Assembly: GCF_003226255.1 (NCBI RefSeq)
Contig: NZ_QJST01000001.1
Coordinates: forward strand, 310,001 to 374,000
Direction: 5' to 3'
Length of the DNA stretch: 64,000 bases
DNA from: Idiomarina fontislapidosi
GTDB taxonomy: Bacteria > Pseudomonadota > Gammaproteobacteria > Enterobacterales > Alteromonadaceae
Shown: in pieces, positions 56,926-64,000 of the stretch
Layout: each line of letters begins with the position of its first letter
How positions within the stretch are numbered: position 1 is the stretch's first letter
The notes under the pieces: generated by a model
Told to the model about the DNA's origin: nothing
The model's input: the letters and a program-made list of their open reading frames with translations, nothing else
The model's database searches: none
Program-made: the position numbers and the translations under genes

Positions 56926-57846
56926 ATGGGTTTATTAGTCGAAGGTAAATGGCACGACAAATGGTACGACACCAAAAAGCACGGTGGTCGTTTTGTTCGC
57001 AGCGAGTCACAATTCCGCAATCACATTGAGCAGGGCGGGCAGTTTCCGCCTGAGTCGGGCCGTTATCATCTATACGTTTCCTACGCGTGTCCATGGGCGC
57101 ACCGAGCACTCATTTTTAGAAAGCTAAAGGGCTTAGAGTCGCATATTGACGTTTCTGTAGTGCACCCGCTGATGCTGGAAAATGGCTGGGAGTTCTCAGA
57201 TGCACCGCTTAACGACCCGCTTTATCAGTCGGATTTCATGTACCAATTGTATTTAAAGGCTGATCCGAACTATTCAGGGCGAGTCACCGTGCCTGTGTTA
57301 TGGGACAAGAAGACTGAAACCATCGTAAATAATGAATCGGCAGAGATTATTCGCATTTTTAATTCGGCATTTAATGAATTAACAGGCAATGACTTGGATT
57401 TTTATCCCGAACCGCTGCGTGAAGAGATTGATTCAGTGAATGAGCGGGTTTACCACGATATCAATAATGGTGTGTATAAATGCGGTTTTGCGACAGAGCA
57501 AACGGCTTATGAAGAAGCGTTTAAGGCATTATTTGACGCATTAGATTGGGTAGAAGAGCGTCTGCAGCATCAAGACTACCTTGTGGGCGATCAGTTGACC
57601 GAGGCGGATTGGCGATTATTTACTACGTTAGTGCGGTTTGACGCGGTGTACTTTGGTCACTTTAAAACAAATAAATACCGCATTCATGACTACCCTAAGA
57701 TGAGTGGGTATCTTAGCCGCTTGTTCAATCACCCAGGCGTCGCAGACACGGTCGTCATGGATCATATTAAACGCCATTACTATGGCAGCCACAAAACCAT
57801 TAATCCCACGCAGATTGTGCCGGTGGGACCTGAGTTATCATTTTAG
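56926..57846 (+). CDS. yqjG: Glutathionyl-hydroquinone reductase
   Basis: 306 residues, omega-type glutathione transferase of the ECM4/YqjG group. The active-site motif is YACPWAHRALIFRKLKG with the nucleophilic cysteine; RVTVPVLWDKKTETIVNNES binds glutathione, and the helical C-terminal domain contains LVGDQLTEADWRLFTTLVRFD. It reduces glutathionyl-hydroquinones to hydroquinones. Ribosome site GGAG 8 bases upstream; a TATAAA at 56893-56898 may be the -10. The pirin gene follows after 8 bases. Confidence 0.94.
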   Translation: MGLLVEGKWHDKWYDTKKHGGRFVRSESQFRNHIEQGGQFPPESGRYHLYVSYACPWAHRALIFRKLKGLESHIDVSVVHPLMLENGWEFSDAPLNDPLYQSDFMYQLYLKADPNYSGRVTVPVLWDKKTETIVNNESAEIIRIFNSAFNELTGNDLDFYPEPLREEIDSVNERVYHDINNGVYKCGFATEQTAYEEAFKALFDALDWVEERLQHQDYLVGDQLTEADWRLFTTLVRFDAVYFGHFKTNKYRIHDYPKMSGYLSRLFNHPGVADTVVMDHIKRHYYGSHKTINPTQIVPVGPELSF

Positions 57847-57854
57847 GAGTGGGT

Positions 57855-58682
57855 ATGAGTATCGTAAAACGCGTTAAAGGCGTAGCAGCGCAAGATGGTG
57901 CTGGCGTTAAACTGTCGCGCATCATCAATCAGCCTGCATTTAAGCATCAAGACCCGTTCTTGATGCTTGATGAGTTTCGTTCTGATAATCCGGATGATTA
58001 CATTGCCGGTTTCCCGCCGCATCCGCACCGTGGTTTTTGTACCCTGACCTACATGTTGGCTGGCCAAATGGCACACGAGGATTCGGTTGGTAACAAAGGG
58101 TTAGTGGGTGCCGGCGGCGTGCAGTGGATGAAAGCGGCTCGAGGCATCATTCATGCAGAAATGCCCAAGCAAACCGATGGCTTAATGTGGGGCTTCCAGC
58201 TTTGGATAAACTTGCCCGCAAAACATAAAATGGATGATCCAGAGTGGTACGATTATAAAGCGAACGTCATTCCAGAGGTGCCGTTAGAGCATAGTACTTT
58301 GCGGCTGATTGCGGGTCACTATGGTGAGCACCAAGGACCTGTCTCGTTGCCTGAACAACGCTTTTTTATCGCTGATCTGCGCTTTAATCAAGCGGGCGAG
58401 GAGCACATCGAATTGGCGCAGCATACCACCCAACTACTGTATGTTTACCAAGGTACGATAACGCTCGACGGTAAACGCGTTGAACGCGGTGAGCTCGTGG
58501 TGTGGGACAGCGAAACGTCCAACATCTCTGTCACGGGCGAGCAAGACAGTGGTGTGATGCTGTTATTAGGTGATGCGATTGGTGAGTCGATCAGCCAATA
58601 CGGGCCTTTTGTGATGAATACACCACAAGAAATCGAGCAAGCGATTCGCGATTACCAACAAGGCACGTTAACCAAGGCCTAG
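57855..58682 (+). CDS. Pirin family protein
   Basis: 275 residues from ATG 57855 (AGGAG 5 bases upstream; a GTG two codons earlier lies on the ribosome site). Bicupin with the metal ligands of pirins: FPPHPHRGFCTLTYML and GIIHAEMP, with WMKAARG. YhaK/YhhW-type pirins can oxidise flavonoids such as quercetin; others bind partner proteins. Paired with the hydroquinone reductase, it suggests a unit for aromatic or quinone detoxification. Its stop overlaps that of the convergent response-regulator gene by 4 bases. Confidence 0.92.
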   Translation: MSIVKRVKGVAAQDGAGVKLSRIINQPAFKHQDPFLMLDEFRSDNPDDYIAGFPPHPHRGFCTLTYMLAGQMAHEDSVGNKGLVGAGGVQWMKAARGIIHAEMPKQTDGLMWGFQLWINLPAKHKMDDPEWYDYKANVIPEVPLEHSTLRLIAGHYGEHQGPVSLPEQRFFIADLRFNQAGEEHIELAQHTTQLLYVYQGTITLDGKRVERGELVVWDSETSNISVTGEQDSGVMLLLGDAIGESISQYGPFVMNTPQEIEQAIRDYQQGTLTKA

Positions 58683-60325
58683 CTCAGGTTGAACCGCGCG
58701 GTCTGTTTGATTAAGTGCTGGTAGCGCGCTGCATGTGAGCTCGAAAGAGCCATCCCTTGCAGCGTGCGCAAACACGACAAGCACTCTTTTTTGAGGAAAC
58801 CAATTTCATTGTCAGAGTTTGCTTCCGCACAATAACGAACAGCGGCTTGAATAAAGTTAAGTGCTGCGCCACTGTTTAACGGAGCCATTTTCAAGGCTTC
58901 TCTGAAGCTATTAAGGGCCTCTTTGTAATGCCTATCCTCATACTCGCGAATTCCTTGTTCGTGCATATCACGAAATTGGGCACGTCTTCCCTCAGAGCGG
59001 GAAACACGGTCACGCAGCAAGCGCTGGGTGTATTCGTCGACAGAAAACAACTCTTGATATTGCTGCATGATGTCATCGGCTTTTTCAAACTCACCTAAAT
59101 CCATCAAAATCGCTACTACATCAAAGCTTATTTCTTCTGGTAGTTTATTCCCGGCTGCTAAGTCATCGCCAACAACATGATTGAGACGGCTCTGTGCTTC
59201 CCGAAGACGACCATTAAAGGAATCAATCCGTGACAGGAGAATAGATTCGATCGTTTCAAAAGAGACATCTGAATACACCAAGTTTTCATCAAAGCGGGCA
59301 CGCTGGAGTTCCATCGTCGCTTCGGTTTGATATTTAGCAATTTGTTGGCGTGTTTCGGCATGCTCTGCGGCATCTAAAATTGCGCGCAAATAGTTACATA
59401 AATGCTGAACATTTCGATATACAGAAGTGCGTGCAATTTGCAGCACATTATTCATCGCCTGTTTAGCTATTTCATAATTCTCTGAGTCTCTGGCAATCCG
59501 TGCCAGCAACGTTTGTCGTTCGATAGAGAAAGGCGCCATGGTGATTGCCACACGGGCGCTATCAAGCGCATCGCTAAGTGAAGACTTAATCAAGTAACAG
59601 CGGGTTTTTAAATCATGTGCTTCAATTGCATTAGGCATTTTCTTGATTACCGATGCAATTAGCTCTAGTGCTTCGTCGGGACGTTGCTGTAACAGGCGGG
59701 TTTCAGCCTGCTTTAAGCGTGCCCAGCTTTGCCCTCCATCAGCAAGAAGTTGTTCAATCGCCGCGTCCGCCGCATCGAGTTGGCCCACTTTATTGTAGAG
59801 TTCGATTTGCAACTTCTGACAATACGGCGCATAACGACTTTGCGCATTGATGTGTTTTTGGCACGCCTCAATACATTGTTCGTAATTCTTACTGTAAAGT
59901 GACTTAAATACGTCTCTAAGCCACATTCTACGCTTGTAAGCGCGCAGTAAACGGGCACGTAGGACACGATGTGAAAAGGGTTTTGTGAGGTAGTCGTCCG
60001 GTTGTAACTCAAGCGCGCTTAAGACCATAGGACGGGTATTATCACCTGTGATGATAAAAAATAGTGTCTCTGGCTTGAGCATCTGACGTTGCCGTAGCTC
60101 TTCGAGTACCTGACGACCATTTTTACCACGCCCTAAATTATAATCGACGAGTAAAATATCATAAGGACGGCGAGCGTAAGCGGCGATACCTGCTTCACCT
60201 GTGCGTTTGGCGTCGACCTCTTTGGCACCTAAATTAATCAATAATCCTTTCAACATGACTTGAAAGGCTTTTTGATCTTCAATAATCAGGACACGCTTGT
60301 CTGATAAATCCAGTGCTTCGCTCAT
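58679..60325 (-). CDS. Response regulator with C-terminal TPR-like helical domain
   Basis: About 548 residues. Receiver domain at 1-125: Glu16/Asp17, phospho-acceptor Asp61 (LLVDYNLGRGKNGRQVL), Thr93 and Lys115 (DDYLTKPFSH) are all present. The remaining 420 residues are helical repeats of TPR type, clearest at YKEALNSFREALKMAPLNSG and in AAIEQLLADGGQSWARLKQAE. There is no DNA-binding or enzymatic output domain, so it probably acts through protein contacts. No sensor kinase is adjacent. Start uncertain: ATG 60325 or 60334, neither with a strong ribosome site. Divergent from the quinone oxidoreductase. Confidence 0.88.
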   Translation of the reverse strand: MSEALDLSDKRVLIIEDQKAFQVMLKGLLINLGAKEVDAKRTGEAGIAAYARRPYDILLVDYNLGRGKNGRQVLEELRQRQMLKPETLFFIITGDNTRPMVLSALELQPDDYLTKPFSHRVLRARLLRAYKRRMWLRDVFKSLYSKNYEQCIEACQKHINAQSRYAPYCQKLQIELYNKVGQLDAADAAIEQLLADGGQSWARLKQAETRLLQQRPDEALELIASVIKKMPNAIEAHDLKTRCYLIKSSLSDALDSARVAITMAPFSIERQTLLARIARDSENYEIAKQAMNNVLQIARTSVYRNVQHLCNYLRAILDAAEHAETRQQIAKYQTEATMELQRARFDENLVYSDVSFETIESILLSRIDSFNGRLREAQSRLNHVVGDDLAAGNKLPEEISFDVVAILMDLGEFEKADDIMQQYQELFSVDEYTQRLLRDRVSRSEGRRAQFRDMHEQGIREYEDRHYKEALNSFREALKMAPLNSGAALNFIQAAVRYCAEANSDNEIGFLKKECLSCLRTLQGMALSSSHAARYQHLIKQTARFNLS

Positions 60326-60440
60326 ACCGTACATAACTTAAGGAAAGTTGTTTTCAGCATACTGTTAAATAGCGACTATGTTAAGCTCCGAATGGCGCTA
60401 ACTAAGTAATATTTTGCAGATTAGTAAAGAGTGGATTTTT

Positions 60441-61397
60441 ATGAATGCAGCACGGATCGTCGATGGGCGTATAGAGTGGGTAAATAGTGAACAAACGCAA
60501 GCACTTGAGAGTTATCAAGTAAGAATCGAAATTAGCCATGCAGGCATTAATCGGGCAGATTTAATGCAAGTGGCGGGCGCTTATCCTCCACCCCCCGGAG
60601 CGTCGGATATCCCTGGTTTAGAATGCAGCGGTCGCATAATAGAGGTCGGTCATGATGTTGAGGCGTTCAGTGTGGGTGACGAAGTCTGTGCACTGTTGGC
60701 TGCGGGTGGTTATGCCGAGCAGGTTTTAGTCGATCAACAACAAGTGTTACCACTGCCAAAGGGCTGGAGTCTGGAGCAAGGTGCTGGTTGGCTGGAAACC
60801 TTTGCAACAGCATTTTTAAACGTATTTCAATTGGCGCGTGTTAAAGCCCACGAGCGTGTATTAATTCATGCAGCGGCTGGTGGTGTCGGGACTTCGTTGA
60901 TTCAACTATGCCGAGAGAAAAATATTGAAACCATCGCGGTTGTGGGTACTGATGAAAAGCAGCGGTTTTGTCGTAAGTTAGGTGCAAGATTGTCACTTAA
61001 CCGCCATCATGAACGTGACTGGCAGCAACTCGACGATGACGGCGTTGACGTTATCCTCAATCCAATTGGCGGTGACTCGATCGCACGAGATCAAGGCTTT
61101 TTGAACACCGAAGGACGCATTGTACTGATTGGGTTGATGGGCGGACGCGAGGGTCAAGTGGACTTCGGGCGTATGCTCATGAAGCGTCAACGTATTATTG
61201 GCTCAACTTTGCGAGCGTTATCGTCACAGCGTAAGGGAGCGATTTTACGCGAGCTTTGGGACGAGTTTGGAGAAGCTTTTAGTGCACACCGAGTGATGCC
61301 GATATTGGACAAGGTGGTCGCCGCGGATGAAGTAAACGAAGCAATGGATTATATTCGAGAGAATAGAACGTTTGGGAAAGTCATTCTGAAGATGTAA
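60441..61397 (+). CDS. NAD(P)H:quinone oxidoreductase, PIG3-type MDR
   Basis: 318 residues from ATG 60441 (GAGTGGA upstream). Medium-chain reductase without the zinc ligands: substrate domain with GINRADLMQVAGAYPPPPG and IPGLECSGRI, then a Rossmann domain with ERVLIHAAAGGVGTSLIQL. The YPPPPGASDIPGLE signature is characteristic of the PIG3/TP53I3-like quinone oxidoreductases. It reduces quinones with NADPH; the natural substrate is unknown. Single gene; the tRNA-Tyr gene converges on it from the other strand, 18 bases after its stop. Confidence 0.92.
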   Translation: MNAARIVDGRIEWVNSEQTQALESYQVRIEISHAGINRADLMQVAGAYPPPPGASDIPGLECSGRIIEVGHDVEAFSVGDEVCALLAAGGYAEQVLVDQQQVLPLPKGWSLEQGAGWLETFATAFLNVFQLARVKAHERVLIHAAAGGVGTSLIQLCREKNIETIAVVGTDEKQRFCRKLGARLSLNRHHERDWQQLDDDGVDVILNPIGGDSIARDQGFLNTEGRIVLIGLMGGREGQVDFGRMLMKRQRIIGSTLRALSSQRKGAILRELWDEFGEAFSAHRVMPILDKVVAADEVNEAMDYIRENRTFGKVILKM

Positions 61398-61415
61398 GAC
61401 CACTCTTAAAAAAAG

Positions 61416-61500
61416 TGGTGGAGGGGGCAGGATTCGAACCTGCGAAGGCTGAGCCGTCAGATTTACAGTCTGATCCCTTTGACCGCTCGGGAACCCCTCC
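61416..61500 (-). tRNA. tRNA-Tyr (GTA)
   Basis: 85 bases with a long variable arm, as for class II tRNAs. The acceptor stem GGAGGGG/CCCCUCC, the anticodon loop CTGTAAA with GTA, the T loop GGTTCGAATCC and an encoded CCA end are all visible on the minus strand. A run of seven T begins two bases after CCA and can act as its terminator. Confidence 0.97.
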
Positions 61501-61515
61501 ATCAGAAGAGCGCGT

Positions 61516-61543
61516 ATGATAGCAACCTGAATTCGGTTGTAAA
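61516..61543 (-). promoter_or_regulatory. tRNA-Tyr promoter
   Basis: On the minus strand TTTACA (61543-61538), 16 bases, TATCAT (61521-61516), followed by the GC-rich discriminator ACGCGC. The mature tRNA begins 16 bases after the -10, leaving a short 5' leader. A GC-rich discriminator fits stringent control. Confidence 0.75.
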
Positions 61544-61616
61544 GGGATAACTAAAAAAACTCATCATTTCTCATCGTTTGCCGATAACTCGTGTATGTGA
61601 GTTAGCGGAGTGTCCA

Positions 61617-62099
61617 ATGCAAGCGGTACGAGAAATACAACTCGATCCTTTTGTTGAAAAAGCAGAGACGTTTGCCAATCAAGCGCTTAATAGCGGCTTT
61701 GCGGCAACGTTTGCGTATTGGGTATCAACACTAAATGAGCAGCCATCGATCGACGGAGCTAGGCTATCTGAGCCGAATTGGCAACGTCGCATTGGCGCAG
61801 CTCGTCCTCGCCCACTCGGTGCAGCCATAGGCTATAAAATACCAGCGGGTGTTCACAGCACAGTAAGTGAGCTTTCGCATCAGCGCTTATCCGATGCACT
61901 CCTGCCGCAGCCGTTAGTGTTGGACGCCTCGCCCAACCGGTTACCCATCGAGCTAATAGCTAACTTGGATTGGAAAACTCGCCAACGCCGTCAACGAGCG
62001 ACTTTACCGAAGCGAGAACCTGCTCGTAGAAACAATCCTTCGCGTCTATATGATGTTTTGCAATCAATGGGTATAGAAGATCAGCAACCGCTCATGTAA
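61617..62099 (+). CDS. Unrecognised basic-tailed protein
   Basis: 160 residues from ATG 61617, with GCGGAG 6 bases upstream. I do not recognise the family. The N-terminal half (AVREIQLDPFVEKAETFANQ) is helical and acidic; the C-terminal part is strongly basic and rich in arginine (TRQRRQRATLPKREPARRN) and could bind nucleic acid. No signal peptide or membrane segment. It lies between tRNA-Tyr and xerD and ends 31 bases before xerD, so it may share that transcript. The clear ribosome site and ordinary codon use support it as a real gene. Confidence 0.7.
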   Translation: MQAVREIQLDPFVEKAETFANQALNSGFAATFAYWVSTLNEQPSIDGARLSEPNWQRRIGAARPRPLGAAIGYKIPAGVHSTVSELSHQRLSDALLPQPLVLDASPNRLPIELIANLDWKTRQRRQRATLPKREPARRNNPSRLYDVLQSMGIEDQQPLM

Positions 62100-62130
62100 G
62101 CTGATAACCATTCAGTTGTTGGTATAAAGA

Positions 62131-63036
62131 ATGGGCATGAAAATTCACCCACACGATGCGGAGCGTATTGAGCAGTTTATCGAACATTTATGGCTGGCTC
62201 ATGGTGTAAGCGAAAACACGCAAGCTGCGTACCGCAGCGATCTGAAGAAATTTTGTGAATTTTTGTCTGAACAACGCGTAGGACTGACACAAGTAAGCGC
62301 TCAAGCGGTGCAGGACTATCTATTATGGCGGCGAACTCAGGGATTATCGCCTCGCAGTACGTCACGCTTTTTGAGTGCTATGAAAAAACTCACGCCCTTT
62401 GCGCTCAAAGAGGGCTGGTTTAGTAGTGACCCCGTCGCGAAATTGAAACGCCCCAAGATGAGTCCATCGGTGCCACATTCGTTGACTGAACAGGATGTGT
62501 TGGCATTATTAGCGGCGCCAAATACCGAGACCCCCATCGGTTTGCGCGATCGGGCCATGCTTGAAGTACTGTATGCATCGGGTTTGCGGGTCACCGAACT
62601 GGTGCGATTGCAGTATGACCAAGTGTCATTACAACAAGGCTTAGTAAGAGTGGTTGGCAAGGGTGATAAAGAGCGGTTAGTGCCATTGGGAGAAGAAGCG
62701 GTTGAGTGGTTATCCCGTTACTTAAAGCATGGAAGGACTGCGCTTAGCGACCGTAGCTCAGGCTGGGTGTTCATTACCCAGCGCGGCACCTTACTTACGC
62801 GACAAGCATTTTGGTATCGCATTAAAGCCTACGCGGAACAGGCGCATATTCGTGCTCATCTCTCACCGCACACGCTGCGTCACGCTTTCGCTACCCATTT
62901 ACTGAATCATGGTGCCGATCTACGCGTGCTGCAGATGTTGCTGGGACACAGTGATTTATCGACAACACAAATTTATACACAAGTAGCAAAAGAGCGCTTG
63001 CAACAAATGCATGCGGCGTTCCATCCAAGAGGTTAA
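62131..63036 (+). CDS. xerD: Site-specific tyrosine recombinase XerD
   Basis: 301 residues. SAM-like N-terminal domain (IEQFIEHLWLAHGVSENTQAAYRSDL), catalytic domain with Arg153 (YASGLRVTEL), Lys177 (VVGKGDKERLVPLG), His247 and Arg250 (PHTLRHAFATHLL), His273 (LLGHSDLSTTQ) and Tyr282. With XerC it resolves chromosome dimers at dif. Offsets of 3 to 5 from E. coli XerD and the following dsbC and recJ show that it is the housekeeping enzyme and not a phage integrase. ATG 62131 and 62137 are both possible starts. Confidence 0.97.
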   Translation: MGMKIHPHDAERIEQFIEHLWLAHGVSENTQAAYRSDLKKFCEFLSEQRVGLTQVSAQAVQDYLLWRRTQGLSPRSTSRFLSAMKKLTPFALKEGWFSSDPVAKLKRPKMSPSVPHSLTEQDVLALLAAPNTETPIGLRDRAMLEVLYASGLRVTELVRLQYDQVSLQQGLVRVVGKGDKERLVPLGEEAVEWLSRYLKHGRTALSDRSSGWVFITQRGTLLTRQAFWYRIKAYAEQAHIRAHLSPHTLRHAFATHLLNHGADLRVLQMLLGHSDLSTTQIYTQVAKERLQQMHAAFHPRG

Positions 63037-63047
63037 TTGAGGTCAAT

Positions 63048-63764
63048 ATGAAGTTGGGTCATACGGTTAAAACCATTGCGTTTTCGCTTTTATTTGTCGC
63101 CTTCACTGCGAACGCAAATGAGCAGTTGGATACGAGCAAACTCAAACAGTTGGGTGTTGAGGTCTTGAGTATTAAAGAATCCGGAATGCCTGGTGTGTAC
63201 GAGCTATCGACCAATCAGGGGATTGTCTATTTATCTGAGGATGGTGAGTATTTATTGGCGGGCAGTCTTTACAAACTGACCGAGGGCGGCCCCGAAAACA
63301 AAACCGAACAAGCGCTGCAATCGCTACGCAAACGCAAGGTCGCCGAGCATCAAGACGAGATGATTACTTACAAATCGTCTAAAGAAAAACATGTCATCAC
63401 CATTTTTACCGATACCACGTGCGGTTACTGCAAACGGTTACATAACAATTTAGGCAGCTATCTGGATAAAGGCATCACCATTCAATACTTAGCGTTTCCA
63501 CGTGGTGGCTTGGGCTCACAAGGCGGGCGTGAATTGCAACAAGCGTGGTGCTCAAAAGATGCTGGCGAAGCGTTATCGTCATTGTTTAACGAACAGTCTA
63601 TCAGTGCAACCACGCGCTGTGAGAACCCGGTTGGTCAACATTATCAACTCGGACAAATGCTCGGTGTTACGGGCACTCCCGCACTGATTTTGCCGAACGG
63701 ACGTATGCTTGCTGGACTGCGCGGTGCCGATGCGATTATTGCTGAAATTGAAGCTGCACAATAA
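63048..63764 (+). CDS. dsbC: Thiol:disulfide interchange protein DsbC
   Basis: 238 residues. Signal peptide ending FVAFTANA, an N-terminal dimerisation domain (about 25-85), and a thioredoxin-like domain with the active site CGYC in FTDTTCGYCKRLHNNLG. The cis-proline is in VTGTPALILPNG. DsbC corrects wrong disulfides in the periplasm. A second cysteine pair (AWCSKD, TRCENP) corresponds to the structural disulfide of E. coli DsbC. Between xerD and recJ, 11 and 2 bases from them, the order in E. coli. Confidence 0.96.
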   Translation: MKLGHTVKTIAFSLLFVAFTANANEQLDTSKLKQLGVEVLSIKESGMPGVYELSTNQGIVYLSEDGEYLLAGSLYKLTEGGPENKTEQALQSLRKRKVAEHQDEMITYKSSKEKHVITIFTDTTCGYCKRLHNNLGSYLDKGITIQYLAFPRGGLGSQGGRELQQAWCSKDAGEALSSLFNEQSISATTRCENPVGQHYQLGQMLGVTGTPALILPNGRMLAGLRGADAIIAEIEAAQ

Positions 63765-63766
63765 CG

Positions 63767-64000
63767 ATGGCTTTGAAGTTAGTAAAACGCTATGGCAGTG
63801 CATCCGCTGAAGGTTTACCCGCCGAATGGCCTGACATTATCAGACAGGTTCTCGCGCATCGAGGGGTGACCACACCCGAGCAATTGAACCTTACGTTGCG
63901 CGGTATGGCACATTTCTCTCAGCTGCGCGGCATTGAGGAAGCCTGTGACGCGTTGTTAGATGCACGTACCAAAGGCGAGGCGATAGTAATCTGTGGTGAC
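63767..64000 (+). CDS. recJ: Single-strand-specific exonuclease RecJ, N-terminal part
   Basis: The first 78 codons of a gene that runs off the window. ATG 63767 lies 2 bases after the dsbC stop. VLAHRGVTTPEQLNLTLRGM and the strand EAIVICGD at the edge match the RecJ N-terminus, where the DHH motif DYDADG follows immediately. RecJ degrades 5' ends of single-stranded DNA in recombination and mismatch repair. Context xerD-dsbC-recJ supports the call. Confidence 0.92.
   Translation, partial: MALKLVKRYGSASAEGLPAEWPDIIRQVLAHRGVTTPEQLNLTLRGMAHFSQLRGIEEACDALLDARTKGEAIVICGD

Noticed and set aside
62131-63036. Tyrosine recombinase as a sign of a mobile element next to a tRNA gene
   Set aside because: Length, motifs and the xerD-dsbC-recJ order show the housekeeping XerD; no duplicated tRNA end or phage gene is present.

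Overview
The window is a stretch of chromosome from a gammaproteobacterium. The order map-glnD-dapD facing rpsB-tsf-pyrH-frr-uppS-cdsA-dxr-rseP-bamA-skp-lpxD-fabZ-lpxA-lpxB, plus queF/syd, yqcC-truC and xerD-dsbC-recJ, is that of E. coli and its relatives. The H-NS protein, a LiuR-controlled leucine operon, a valine operon of the Shewanella type and several small families of unknown function (DUF3192, DUF3301, DUF3549) point to the marine order Alteromonadales, possibly Idiomarinaceae. The taxonomic placement is inference; no rRNA is present. I found no insertion sequence, prophage or CRISPR array.

Layout. 1-1231: tail of a DUF4097-like protein, an RcsF-like lipoprotein and an H-NS gene. 1395-14153 (minus strand): one tightly packed operon liuR-liuABCDE-acetoacetyl-CoA synthetase-GGDEF/EAL protein-ETF:ubiquinone oxidoreductase. 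14231-21875 (plus strand): acetyl-CoA acetyltransferase, then mmsA, acyl-CoA dehydrogenase, 3-hydroxyisobutyryl-CoA hydrolase, mmsB and an SDR, interrupted by a DMT transporter gene on the other strand. A perfect 16-bp palindrome between the two units is the likely LiuR operator. Together these genes take leucine to acetoacetate and acetyl-CoA, reactivate the acetoacetate, cleave it to acetyl-CoA, carry most of valine breakdown, and pass electrons from acyl-CoA dehydrogenases to the quinone pool.

21966-25392: a small membrane protein, a GcvA-like regulator, an alpha/beta hydrolase, YgdD and RlmM, linked by stop/start overlaps. 25486-31304 (minus): an NAD-type isocitrate dehydrogenase, then a four-gene unit of diguanylate cyclase, ppnN, DUF3192 protein and HDOD-like protein. 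31517-38457: M61 peptidase, queF, syd, a second DUF3192 protein, an acetyltransferase, DUF3301/DUF3549, yqcC and truC.

38483-56843 is the translation and envelope core: dapD, glnD and map on the minus strand; rpsB with a clear promoter and a leader resembling the S2 autoregulatory (t44) leader; then elongation factor Ts, UMP kinase, ribosome recycling, isoprenoid and phospholipid synthesis, RseP, BamA, Skp and early lipid A synthesis. 56926-64000 holds a glutathionyl-hydroquinone reductase/pirin pair, a response regulator with TPRs, a quinone oxidoreductase, tRNA-Tyr, an unrecognised 160-residue protein, xerD, dsbC and the first part of recJ.

I do not see a clearly new defence or mobile system. 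The most interesting features are the c-di-GMP enzyme built into the leucine operon, the diguanylate cyclase/PpnN/DUF3192/HDOD unit, the paired DUF3192 proteins, and the apparent lack of methacrylyl-CoA hydratase in the valine operon.
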